Source: a virus. Taken from it: a DNA stretch of 44,362 nucleotides. Below are positions 16,945 to 25,212 of the stretch, piece after piece; within the stretch, counting starts at the first letter, position 1, and each line of letters opens with the position of its first letter. The DNA is taken from the IMG/VR virus record IMGVR_UViG_3300026130_000343, positions 1 through 44,362 of that record. One strand, written 5' to 3'. The notes beneath the pieces were generated by a model, which saw nothing but the letters and a program-made list of their open reading frames with translations, made no database searches and was not told where the DNA came from. A program made the translations under genes and the position numbers.

Positions 16945-16951
16945 GTATTTA
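16945..16951 (-). promoter_or_regulatory. Late-promoter-like element TAAATAC with a leaderless start
   Basis: On the minus strand TAAATAC runs from 16951 to 16945, five bases separate its final TAAATA A from the ATG at 16940, and no ribosome site intervenes. The spacing equals that at 6979-6968, so the arrangement is repeated. Confidence 0.45.
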
Positions 16952-16980
16952 GTGTTCCGTTAAGTGTGGTAAGTAGTATT

Positions 16981-17658
16981 ATGACAGAAATAATAGTTAA
17001 AGACGAATGGCAACGTATCGGAATAAGTTTAAGTGGAGGCGCAGACAGTGCATTACTTGCCTATCTTATACTAAAAGAAACTGATGCAGATATCTACTTT
17101 ACAACACAAATACGTATGTGGAAGACTCGCCCGTGGCAAAGGTATGTTGCACAAGACGTAGTAAATTGGTTTAAAGATCACTTTTCAAATCGAATAGAGC
17201 ACATCGAAGGGTTTATTCCGCCGGAAATGGAAGAGCCCCACACAACTTATATTGCTGACGAATATGGCCAACTAAAACCAGGCAATCGTATTATACTTAG
17301 AGCCCATAATGAATGGATTGCGCACACTTATAAATTAGATGCATGGTATGCTGCTGTTACTAAAAATCCAGGAGATGTTCCCGGAGGACTTCCCGAAAGG
17401 GACGAAGGAGTACTACCGTTACAAATGGAACACATGGGGGTTGACATTTTACACCCGTTCGTGTATACTACTAAAGACTGGATTATTAAAAAATACGTCG
17501 AAGAGAATATTTTAGATTTGCTTAACATAACTCGCAGTTGTGAAGGCGAGTTTAAAGACTTAGATTATACAACATATACACCAGGACAAACTGTTCCTAC
17601 ATGCGGAGAGTGTTTTTGGTGTAAAGAGCGAGAATGGGCTATTGAACAAGCCAATTGA
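16981..17658 (+). CDS. QueC-like PP-loop ATP pyrophosphatase
   Basis: A 225-residue N-type ATP pyrophosphatase. The PP-loop SGGADS is at residues 18-23. The C terminus has a zinc-type set C187, C208, C211 and C214 (RSCEGE, then CGECFWCKER). This is the layout of QueC, which makes preQ0, and of related adenylating enzymes. An in-frame GTG at 16966 was rejected in favour of the ATG at 16981. No FolE, QueD or QueE partner is visible in this window, so a deazaguanine pathway is not shown. It is the first gene of a plus-strand run ending in radical SAM genes; amidation or adenylation of a peptide or sugar acid is an equally good idea. Confidence 0.65.
   Translation: MTEIIVKDEWQRIGISLSGGADSALLAYLILKETDADIYFTTQIRMWKTRPWQRYVAQDVVNWFKDHFSNRIEHIEGFIPPEMEEPHTTYIADEYGQLKPGNRIILRAHNEWIAHTYKLDAWYAAVTKNPGDVPGGLPERDEGVLPLQMEHMGVDILHPFVYTTKDWIIKKYVEENILDLLNITRSCEGEFKDLDYTTYTPGQTVPTCGECFWCKEREWAIEQAN
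17441..17469 (+). promoter_or_regulatory. sigma70-like promoter inside the PP-loop gene
   Basis: TTGACA at 17441-17446 and TATACT at 17464-17469 are separated by 17 bases (11 of 12 consensus positions). It would transcribe the SGNH and radical SAM genes starting at 17690. It lies in coding sequence, so chance is possible. Confidence 0.35.
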
Positions 17659-17689
17659 ACCAGTGATGCTATGGGAGATACAATCATAA

Positions 17690-18319
17690 ATGGCAAGATT
17701 AATTACTTTTGGTTGTAGTTTTACATATGGACAAAGTATGCCCGATTGTGTCGAAAAGGGTAATGTATACAATCCTGGTCCTAAGCCTAGTAAGTTTGCT
17801 TGGCCAAATGTATTATCAGAGATATTAAATATTAAATGTGTTAACCAAAGCAACTGCGGTGCGAGTAATTTAGAAATACTGTATAAAATATTAGATTTTA
17901 AATTTAAAAAACATGATATTGTAATTATAATGTGGTCGTTGCCAAACAGAGATGTTTATTTTACAAGATTAATGCAACCTTATAGACAACTTGGCGTATG
18001 GATGGCTAATAAAATTTCTAAAAAATGGATGTTAACATTGGACGAATATGATTATATTCAACGCTCGTGGATTTACATGCATCACGCAGATTTATATTTA
18101 AAAAACTTAGATGTAAAATATATGCACTATCCAGCAAATGCTGATAAACTCACAGTTAAATCATCATTAAAAAACATATCTATAAATAATTTATATTTAG
18201 ACGGACAAGCATGTTGTGACTTTGCGTTGGACAATAGTCATCCCGGCATAGAGTCACATAAACAGACTGCAAATAACATTTTTAACATATTAGATAAGCA
18301 TATATTAAATGAATCATAA
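17690..18319 (+). CDS. SGNH/GDSL-like hydrolase
   Basis: A 209-residue protein with the block I nucleophile in FGCSFTYG (S10), a GASN block III-like segment (NCGASN), and a DxxH pair D181/H184 in LDNSHPGIESH. This gives an SGNH-type catalytic arrangement; such enzymes de-acetylate or de-esterify sugars and lipids. No signal peptide is visible, so it acts in the cytoplasm if at all. A GGGAG site sits about 12 bases before the ATG. The 3' end overlaps the following radical SAM gene by 11 bases. A second SGNH-like gene lies at 33366-34160. Confidence 0.65.
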   Translation: MARLITFGCSFTYGQSMPDCVEKGNVYNPGPKPSKFAWPNVLSEILNIKCVNQSNCGASNLEILYKILDFKFKKHDIVIIMWSLPNRDVYFTRLMQPYRQLGVWMANKISKKWMLTLDEYDYIQRSWIYMHHADLYLKNLDVKYMHYPANADKLTVKSSLKNISINNLYLDGQACCDFALDNSHPGIESHKQTANNIFNILDKHILNES

Positions 18320-19589
18320 AAGTCTAACAGAAAGCTGTACATTTTGTATGCATCCTTTTACAGGACTTGCTACACGAGAAGACGGGGCAATTAAAGTTTG
18401 CTGTCGTAGTCAGCCTATTGGCTATATTCAAAACGAAACCCTTGAAGAAGCATGGAATAACGACACCATGCGCGAAGTACGCAGACAAGTATTAAACAAC
18501 GAACGCCCTGATGTATGTAAACCGTGCTTTGACCTAGAAGATCAGGGTGTACAGAGCTTACGACAGCGTCATACAGCAGGGGTAATACCCGAGGCTAGGG
18601 TCAACTTATACCCTAACGCATTAGACGCTTTAAATGACGATTACACAATGCCCTTTGAGATTCCTACTATGGAAATCAAGCTCAACAACTTGTGCAATCT
18701 AAAGTGTCGCATGTGCAATCCGCTCGATAGCACTAGTTGGAAAGACTGGAACGAAGTTAAACCATTTTACGAAAAAGAAAATAATATTCTTATTCCTATT
18801 GTTGACGCACTTACAGACACACCGGGCAAATATATCGGACCGTTTGACAATTCAGACAACTGGTGGAGTAGCTTTGAAAAACTATTACCTTACTTTAGAC
18901 GTGTAGAGTTTGCAGGCGGTGAGCCGCTGATGGATCCATACCATTACAAAATACTAGACAAACTTGCAGAGTATGGTGATAACATAGAACTAAAGTATGC
19001 TACAAACGGCACTACGCTAGGTATAAAAGGCGGACGTACTATACACGACTATTGGCCTAAGTTTAAATCAATTGCTGTAAACGTAAGCATAGACGGCTTG
19101 CACGATGTCTATGAGTACATTAGAGGCAATGGTAAGTTTTCAGAAATAGAAGAAAACATCGAAGTGTTTAAATCATTTCCTAATGTAAGTCGTGTAGTAG
19201 GTGCATTTACGGTACAAGCAAATAACATTATGCAAATAGATCAAGTTATAGACTATTTCATCAATAAGTTAGGTATTGTATTTTATTCGCACCGTGTAAC
19301 TTATCCTATGGCATTAAGTGCGCAAGTATTACCTCCGGAATTAAAAGAAAAGATAGTAGAAAGACTTGAAGCAATGAAAGCTAAAGTTTTAGAATATCCG
19401 TTAGTTAAAGAGCATACATTATTAGAAAATGTAACACTACAACAAATACAAGATAACATTAACTTCTTACAAGCAAAATGCATGTACAACACACACTGGA
19501 AAGATTGTGTGGAGTTTAATAAGCGTTTAGATAAAACTAGAAACCAAGACTTCCTTGCAGTTAATCCAGAATTTAAAGATTATGTTTAA
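18309..19589 (+). CDS. Radical SAM protein with N-terminal SPASM/twitch-type cluster
   Basis: A 426-residue radical SAM enzyme. The N terminus (1-80) carries an auxiliary-cluster-like block, C10, C13, C31, C32, C70 and C73, with the pattern CMHPF..LATREDGAIKVCC and DVCKPC. This is the SPASM/twitch motif placed before, not after, the core. The core follows with C129-x3-C133-x2-C136 in LCNLKCRMC and the GGEPL motif. The same N-terminal arrangement is seen at 22239, 35432 and 36844. Enzymes with auxiliary clusters often modify peptides, sugars or their aldehydes. The gene overlaps the SGNH gene upstream by 11 bases and the next gene by 8. Confidence 0.8.
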   Translation: MNHKSLTESCTFCMHPFTGLATREDGAIKVCCRSQPIGYIQNETLEEAWNNDTMREVRRQVLNNERPDVCKPCFDLEDQGVQSLRQRHTAGVIPEARVNLYPNALDALNDDYTMPFEIPTMEIKLNNLCNLKCRMCNPLDSTSWKDWNEVKPFYEKENNILIPIVDALTDTPGKYIGPFDNSDNWWSSFEKLLPYFRRVEFAGGEPLMDPYHYKILDKLAEYGDNIELKYATNGTTLGIKGGRTIHDYWPKFKSIAVNVSIDGLHDVYEYIRGNGKFSEIEENIEVFKSFPNVSRVVGAFTVQANNIMQIDQVIDYFINKLGIVFYSHRVTYPMALSAQVLPPELKEKIVERLEAMKAKVLEYPLVKEHTLLENVTLQQIQDNINFLQAKCMYNTHWKDCVEFNKRLDKTRNQDFLAVNPEFKDYV

Positions 19590-20385
19590 GATTATTTTAA
19601 CCAACGGCGCTGAAGATCTTGAATTGGAATTCAAGGTCAGAAGTACTGACATTGCTAAAAAATGGTTTGACGAACTGTCTCGATCTTATCCATTATACGA
19701 AGTAGATCGATTCACTAACTGGGGCAATTCAGATCTAATATCTGAGTTAAACGAGCAAATTAATATCATCAATTCTTATCAGGACTTAGTTCCTAGTTTA
19801 ACTAATGAAGTTACACAAGAAGCACTAAATTATTTGCATAAATTCTTTGAAGACCTAATCGGTGATGTAACTAAAGGAAGCACAGAATGGTTTAACGCTG
19901 CTCCTCTGCACGTACAAGAAGCAGTGCGAAAATTTAATATACTAATACACAAATTAGAGGCAGATACTAGAACATCTGATCATCCTACAGTAGTAGTAAC
20001 ATTTAAAGATAGGCCTATCTTTAAATTATCTAATAACGATTTAAAATATTTTACATTTCGCTGGACTTCCGGAACAGTGTATGTAAATTATTGCCAGACA
20101 GGAAAGACTATACTAGACGTTTTTAAGGATAACGATAAAATTGCAGAAGGTATAAGACCGCAAGAGTTTTACAGTGCAGATTTTATGATCAAGTTCGGTC
20201 CTACAACTCCGTATATTAAATATCTAATAAGGAAGGTATTAGTACATGCATGGCTGCCCCTCCAGAAATTTAAGTTTAAAAATTTAAATTTAGGAATGAT
20301 TCCTGTTGCAGATATTACTAGTCCTATAGCACATAGTACATTAAGAAAATATAATAGAGTTAAGGAAGTAAAATGTATAAAGTAG
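19582..20385 (+). CDS. Hypothetical protein between radical SAM genes (267 aa)
   Basis: Not recognised. The 267-residue product starts at an ATG overlapping the preceding stop by 8 bases; an upstream in-frame TTG (19555) was rejected as less likely. The N terminus (FKIILTNGAEDLELEF) looks like a two-strand beta hairpin and the rest is mixed, with a long helical region around 60-130. No catalytic motif, cysteine cluster, signal or membrane segment is visible. Being sandwiched between two radical SAM genes with overlaps on both sides, it may be a substrate-binding or scaffold partner. Confidence 0.6.
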   Translation: MFKIILTNGAEDLELEFKVRSTDIAKKWFDELSRSYPLYEVDRFTNWGNSDLISELNEQINIINSYQDLVPSLTNEVTQEALNYLHKFFEDLIGDVTKGSTEWFNAAPLHVQEAVRKFNILIHKLEADTRTSDHPTVVVTFKDRPIFKLSNNDLKYFTFRWTSGTVYVNYCQTGKTILDVFKDNDKIAEGIRPQEFYSADFMIKFGPTTPYIKYLIRKVLVHAWLPLQKFKFKNLNLGMIPVADITSPIAHSTLRKYNRVKEVKCIK

Positions 20386-21275
20386 AAAGTCGCTGGCAGC
20401 ATCAAGATTCAATTAAAGTAGAATGGAATATCGGTAAGCGATGTAACTTAGACTGTACGTACTGTCCTGCAGAAATACATGATAACTTTAGTCCGCATAC
20501 AAACGTAAAAGTAATGCTAGACACAATAGATGCACTAGCCGAACTAGACAAGCCAGTACGACTTAGTTTTACGGGCGGTGAACCTTGTGTACATCCGGAT
20601 ATTGCAGATATAGTAGAACATGCTGCACAGCGATTAGACTGGATTAACATAACAACCAACGGCACACTTCCGCCTAAATTTTATAGTAAGCTTCCAGTAA
20701 ATCATTATGTTTTTAGCCTACATGTTGAAGACGACGATAACTGGCAGAGATGTGCTAATAATGTGTTGTTTTGGTCGCAGCTAAACGAGACAGGAAGACA
20801 AATTCCTTTTCAAGTTAATCTAATGGCGCATCACGATCATATGGACAGAGTAAAAACCTGTGCAACTATGTTTGACGGGCACGGCATTCCGTATGTTGTA
20901 AGACGCATACGCTGGACAGAAAAGCACGACTGGTTTGATGACCTAAAATATAAAGCAGAAGATTTACAATGGCTAATAAATCAAAAGTCGACGGCTAAGC
21001 CAAACTGCGTTATTGACGACGAGGAACTGGCACACGCTAACGATATTATCAAAGAGCATCGTAACCAATTTGAAGGGTGGACTTGTGCAGCCGGTATTCA
21101 GAGCTTAATGATAAATTGGGATGGCAATGTGCATCGTGCCACTTGTAGAGTAGGCGGAAGTTTAGGTAACATTTATAATGGTAGTTTCGAAGCACCCGAA
21201 GATTGGATAACCTGCACACGTAAATGGTGTACGTGCGCTGCCGATATTCCATTGACTAAGATTTCCACTTTGTGA
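20373..21275 (+). CDS. Radical SAM protein with C-terminal cysteine cluster
   Basis: A 300-residue radical SAM enzyme. The core motif is C24-x3-C28-x2-C31 in RCNLDCTYC and the GGE motif is TGGEPC. The C-terminal part holds further cysteines: GWTCAAG, ATCRVG and a closing cluster TCTRKWCTCA, an auxiliary iron-sulfur-type arrangement. The enzymes at 21256 and 24214 share both the core and this CxxxxC-CxC tail, so they form a paralogous trio. AAGGAAG precedes the ATG, which overlaps the preceding gene by 13 bases. The 3' end overlaps the convergent radical SAM gene by 20 bases. Substrate unknown. Confidence 0.8.
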   Translation: MYKVESRWQHQDSIKVEWNIGKRCNLDCTYCPAEIHDNFSPHTNVKVMLDTIDALAELDKPVRLSFTGGEPCVHPDIADIVEHAAQRLDWINITTNGTLPPKFYSKLPVNHYVFSLHVEDDDNWQRCANNVLFWSQLNETGRQIPFQVNLMAHHDHMDRVKTCATMFDGHGIPYVVRRIRWTEKHDWFDDLKYKAEDLQWLINQKSTAKPNCVIDDEELAHANDIIKEHRNQFEGWTCAAGIQSLMINWDGNVHRATCRVGGSLGNIYNGSFEAPEDWITCTRKWCTCAADIPLTKISTL

Positions 21276-22242
21276 TATGCGTGTCGGGCTGGCATGCACA
21301 ACAATCTCTATCGCAAATAATATAAGGCCTATCTATATTTTTTAAATCATTAAGTAAGTCCGTTGAATATAAATTTAAATCTACATTAAACTTAATGTTA
21401 CACGAGCCCGAAATATTTCCTGATGGAAATATTGTAATTTTTTCCGACACAACGTTGCACTTCCAGCCTGTGAAGTAATTTAATTTATTTATAAGATAAT
21501 AATTTGCATTTGCAGGTACTATTTTATCATCAGGATATATTGCTATACTTTCAACCATTTTGAAATCGTTACGATTCTTTAAAATATAATCAGATTCGGG
21601 CAATCGTTGTGCAGGTTGACTTAAGAACTTTAACTGTTCTTCTGTGCAAGATTCGATATCGTGTCCAGGAGCAATAACAACTTCTTTTGCAAGTATGAAC
21701 CAACTATACTTACTTTGTTTCATAGTTTCAATATCAGCTAAACATTTGTCCCAGTTGGGCGCATCCATTAATACCATAGCAGTAATTTTCTTACCATTTT
21801 CCCAAATAAGATCTGCAACTTCCATGTAATGTTTTATATCTGTATATTCGTTATGATAGCTTAATATAACTTCGTCGATATAAGGAATTATAGTTTTCCA
21901 CCATCGAATCGTACGAGAACCGTTACACGTTAATTGTATGTAGACATCATGTTCTTTTCTTATTTCAGTACAAAATTTTACTAAATGAGGCCAAAGTGTT
22001 GGTTCGCCGCCGCCTGCTATTTCTAAATAGATTTTTGTTTTATTAAATTTGTCTTTATAAAACTCAAACAACTTTCGAAAATTATCTATTACAAAATCAA
22101 TATCATCTCTGTATCTAAACTTTGCAGGATGACTACCTGGAAAGCAATAAGAACAATCAAAGTTACATATATCAGTTGGAAAATATGTTATTGCAATATA
22201 TTCTTGCTCTTGTATGTTAACAATCTTTAAAAGAGATGTCAT
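21256..22242 (-). CDS. Radical SAM protein with C-terminal cysteine cluster
   Basis: A 328-residue paralogue of the enzymes at 20373 and 24214. The core is C26-x3-C30-x2-C33 in ICNFDCSYC and the GGE motif is a GGGEPT form. The tail has GWKCNV, GSCNIK and CDRDCCACQ, again an auxiliary cluster. It is the last gene of the long minus-strand run and is joined to the preceding radical SAM gene by an ATGA overlap. The two convergent radical SAM genes share 20 bases of overlapping coding sequence at their stops. Confidence 0.8.
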   Translation of the reverse strand: MTSLLKIVNIQEQEYIAITYFPTDICNFDCSYCFPGSHPAKFRYRDDIDFVIDNFRKLFEFYKDKFNKTKIYLEIAGGGEPTLWPHLVKFCTEIRKEHDVYIQLTCNGSRTIRWWKTIIPYIDEVILSYHNEYTDIKHYMEVADLIWENGKKITAMVLMDAPNWDKCLADIETMKQSKYSWFILAKEVVIAPGHDIESCTEEQLKFLSQPAQRLPESDYILKNRNDFKMVESIAIYPDDKIVPANANYYLINKLNYFTGWKCNVVSEKITIFPSGNISGSCNIKFNVDLNLYSTDLLNDLKNIDRPYIICDRDCCACQPDTHITKWKS

Positions 22243-23621
22243 AACAAATGTCCTAGTTCTGGAAATACTGTAGCTGCATTTAATCCGCGGATTGCATCTA
22301 GTTTGTTTACGTATTCTTTAAAGCCAGATAACAAATGACTGCTATCTCTACTATCCATATGATTTAATATTCCTTCCCACTGGTTCCAGCCTTTAGGATT
22401 ATGCTTCCAAAAGTCGTCTTCTTGTGTGTAATTGTCCCACAACCATTGTTTTAATTCAGCAAACCGGTTGCGTACATCTTGCTTATCTTCTTCAGGAAGC
22501 ATAGTAATGTTTAAGAATGTAGGTATGTGTACAAGATGTGCGTTAATTAGTCCGCCGCCCATGACATAACCGCTGATTGTACCAATGTTCATCTTTTTAA
22601 AGTTGCTAGTAACTTTCCATTTAATAAACTCCGGTATATGTTTTATATTAAACACCTGGACTGCTGTTGCAATACTAATGTGTATATTATCAGGTGTGTT
22701 GTCAAGTAGTCTTAAGGTGCGTTCTACTTCTTCAAACTTTGTAGGGAAACGTATATATTCGTCACGTTCAAAGCAAGCGTCAATACTAATAGCAAACTTA
22801 ACTTTCTTGAACTTCGACCACAGTTCAATTAATTCTTCATCTACTAATATTCCGTTAGAATTATAACGCAATAATATTTGCTCTTGATAGCCTTGGCGAA
22901 TAATTTCTTTAATAAACATTTTATGTTCGCGAATCATCAAAGGCTCGCCGCCTGCAAAATACACTTGTTTTAAATTAGGTATCTGTGCATATAACTCGTC
23001 CCAGAATTCTTTGCGTTCGTGCCATTTGTTATTAAATTCCTTCTTATCCCATCGCATTTGCTGTTTAACGTTATCGTCTTGTAATACAGGAATAAGCTTT
23101 TGCCAGTCTGATACCCACTTACTCGAATCATGAGGACTACACATAACACATTTAATGTTACAAGTATGCCCTAAACGCAAGTCTAGATATTGTAGTTGTT
23201 CAGGAACAGTTCCATCTTCTTTTGTTTGAGCAATCAGTTCTTGTACATCAACACCTTCATCTGTTACCCACGTAGCAGTTTCCCAGATACGTTTACTTAC
23301 AACCCCTTGAGATTCTTCTTTAAAGCAGCCGGCGCAACTAGCAGGTATGTTGCCTTCTAGCATAGTATTGCGAACTCCGCACATATAATCGCTGTTAAAT
23401 GCTTCTAAAGGCGATGCGTGTGCAAAATTAGTAGGACGTCCGTTATCACCTTTGATTAACCCTATTTCATGATCTTCTCCTGCACCACTAGCATTAGCAG
23501 TACAACACAATCGCATATCGCCGTTAGGCCGTGTTGCTAAATGTATCCAAGGAAGTACACAAAAGGTAGGTGTTCCAGATACTTTTTCTATTTCTTGCTG
23601 GTACTTTTTTAAGTCAGACAC
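22239..23621 (-). CDS. Radical SAM protein with N-terminal SPASM/twitch-type cluster
   Basis: A 460-residue radical SAM enzyme. The N-terminal cysteines C21, C39, C40, C96 and C99 sit in FCVLPW, RLCCTA and SCAGCF, the permuted SPASM-like arrangement also seen at 18309. The core is C154-x3-C158-x2-C161 in TCNIKCVMC, followed by AGGEPL. GTG start, overlapping the preceding gene by one base, with AGGAAG about 9 bases upstream. It is coupled by ATGA to the downstream radical SAM gene at 21256-22242. A methyltransferase-like gene immediately precedes it in the operon. Confidence 0.8.
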   Translation of the reverse strand: MSDLKKYQQEIEKVSGTPTFCVLPWIHLATRPNGDMRLCCTANASGAGEDHEIGLIKGDNGRPTNFAHASPLEAFNSDYMCGVRNTMLEGNIPASCAGCFKEESQGVVSKRIWETATWVTDEGVDVQELIAQTKEDGTVPEQLQYLDLRLGHTCNIKCVMCSPHDSSKWVSDWQKLIPVLQDDNVKQQMRWDKKEFNNKWHERKEFWDELYAQIPNLKQVYFAGGEPLMIREHKMFIKEIIRQGYQEQILLRYNSNGILVDEELIELWSKFKKVKFAISIDACFERDEYIRFPTKFEEVERTLRLLDNTPDNIHISIATAVQVFNIKHIPEFIKWKVTSNFKKMNIGTISGYVMGGGLINAHLVHIPTFLNITMLPEEDKQDVRNRFAELKQWLWDNYTQEDDFWKHNPKGWNQWEGILNHMDSRDSSHLLSGFKEYVNKLDAIRGLNAATVFPELGHLL

Positions 23622-24217
23622 TATTGTTTTCTTCCTATAATCATAAAACGAGTATATTTCGGAGTGTCAAAATTACCTCGCCATATCGGCTTAATTTTGC
23701 TCATAGTTGTAAAATGGTCTATATCAGAAGCGCATCGTATATGTTCTTCTAACTCAAAGTAATTATTGCTTTGTAGTACAATTAGTGACGTATCCGACAC
23801 ATTACTTAACCATTGCTCGTATTGTTCTTGTGTAATATGTTCGCAGCTTGTATTAATAACAACATCTGCCTTTTTAGTATACTCGCACATATCTGCGGTT
23901 ACTGCACGAAACATTCCGCGAATTTCGTACAGCCGATTTATTGTAGTTGCAATTTCTTTGCAAGTAGGATCTATATCAACACTTGTTATTTTCCCTACTT
24001 TTATATTGCTGTTAAAAATTAAGCTTGCTAATACACCATTCCAGCCTCCGTATATAACAATCTCACTTGGACGACTAACAAATTTTTCTAGAGTTTCGAT
24101 CAACCATTGTTTGCTGTGTACTTGACCTTTCCAAAAACTTTCTAATGTACGATATCGATCTTCGCTGTTTCGGATTGCATCCATCCAAAAAAGTACATCT
24201 TCTAATTCAACTTTCAT
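23621..24217 (-). CDS. Class I SAM-dependent methyltransferase-like protein
   Basis: A 198-residue protein. Motif I is IVIYGGWNGVLASL at residues 53-66, strand 2 ends in SVDIDP (about 79-84), and motif IV-like DVVINTSCEHI follows. This is the usual order for small class I methyltransferases, though the GxGxG loop is modified to YGGWNG. It lies between radical SAM genes and is coupled to both sides (ATGA upstream, TAGTG downstream). It may methylate a product or hold SAM for a neighbour. Confidence 0.65.
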   Translation of the reverse strand: MKVELEDVLFWMDAIRNSEDRYRTLESFWKGQVHSKQWLIETLEKFVSRPSEIVIYGGWNGVLASLIFNSNIKVGKITSVDIDPTCKEIATTINRLYEIRGMFRAVTADMCEYTKKADVVINTSCEHITQEQYEQWLSNVSDTSLIVLQSNNYFELEEHIRCASDIDHFTTMSKIKPIWRGNFDTPKYTRFMIIGRKQ

Positions 24218-25212
24218 TGCTTTTCCTTAGGAAGTTTTGAATCTGCTGAGCTAACACACGACGGAGTAATACACTTACGCGGCGTCTTAAACAGCTCAAA
24301 GCCGTCGTTTAACGTGCCTAACGGCTCATCATGGCAACTGTAGCTTCGTTTAACTTCTTGTTCGCGTATAACGCATCCTTGATAGCCTGCATTGCAGGTC
24401 CAGTCTTTAAACTTATTAAACCCGAACGCATTTAATCGTTCTGCTTGGTCTAAGTTATACTTTTTGCCGCTTTTGTCTTCTAGCTCGACTTGATAGAGAG
24501 GTATTAACTGTTTGTAATTGTCTGGGATTCTTTGAGGGAATCCTTGCTGCATTATTTGCATTTGTTCTTCAGTGTAACCTGTAACAACAAAAGAAGCAGT
24601 TGGGTCGGATTGTGGTTTTAAAGTAACGTTAATTCCTCTATCAGCAAACCGTTTAAGTCGAGCGTAAAGATCATCGAACATGTCAGGAACCATAACTTGG
24701 TTAATAGTAACAAATACTCCATTATTCATTAGTTGGAGACACTTATCTCCAAACTCTTGTTCATTAGCAAACTCTGCATGGAAGCTAGCAGTAATGCTTC
24801 TACGCTGTAATTTGCTCGTTGCGTCTAACCATCTATTCCACCATTTGCTACCTGGACTTAGATTTGTAGTCATGTGTATGCTTTGGTATTCGGGTGCTGT
24901 ATCACTACAGTAATGCTCTATAAGCTCCCCAAAGTACTTATACGCAGTAGGCTCTCCGCCGCTAAAACTGAAATGAAAGTTCTTAAATCCGTTTTCGCGA
25001 GCTTGCCTTTTTATTTCATCAAGTGTATTCTTATATGTTTCTAGTGTTTGATGGTCAGGAGTACTACTGCGAGCATACGGCCAACAGTACGAACAGTTGT
25101 AGTTACAGAATCGTGCAAGTATCCAAGATACTGTAAATAAATCAGTACCTAGCAGAGTTTTTTGACCCAGCTTTGTTATATCATTCCACGGTATATTTGT
25201 TGTTGTCATCAT
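24214..25212 (-). CDS. Radical SAM protein with C-terminal cysteine cluster
   Basis: A 332-residue radical SAM enzyme. The core is C36-x3-C40-x2-C43 in FCNYNCSYC, followed by a SGGEPT motif. The C-terminal cysteines occur as DWTCNAG, GCVIRE, YSCHDE and RKCITPSCVS, matching the trio with 20373 and 21256. The two ATGs at the start overlap the upstream radical SAM gene by about 30 bases and no strong ribosome site is visible, so translation may rely on coupling. Confidence 0.8.
   Translation of the reverse strand: MMTTTNIPWNDITKLGQKTLLGTDLFTVSWILARFCNYNCSYCWPYARSSTPDHQTLETYKNTLDEIKRQARENGFKNFHFSFSGGEPTAYKYFGELIEHYCSDTAPEYQSIHMTTNLSPGSKWWNRWLDATSKLQRRSITASFHAEFANEQEFGDKCLQLMNNGVFVTINQVMVPDMFDDLYARLKRFADRGINVTLKPQSDPTASFVVTGYTEEQMQIMQQGFPQRIPDNYKQLIPLYQVELEDKSGKKYNLDQAERLNAFGFNKFKDWTCNAGYQGCVIREQEVKRSYSCHDEPLGTLNDGFELFKTPRKCITPSCVSSADSKLPKEKQ

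Noticed and set aside
16981-17658. A complete 7-deazaguanine DNA-modification pathway.
   Set aside because: Only a QueC-like gene is present; none of the radical SAM proteins could be assigned to QueE.
20265-20300. A special A/T-rich repeat around TTTAAGTTTAAAAATTTAAA.
   Set aside because: It lies in coding sequence and encodes Lys/Phe/Asn residues; composition alone explains it.
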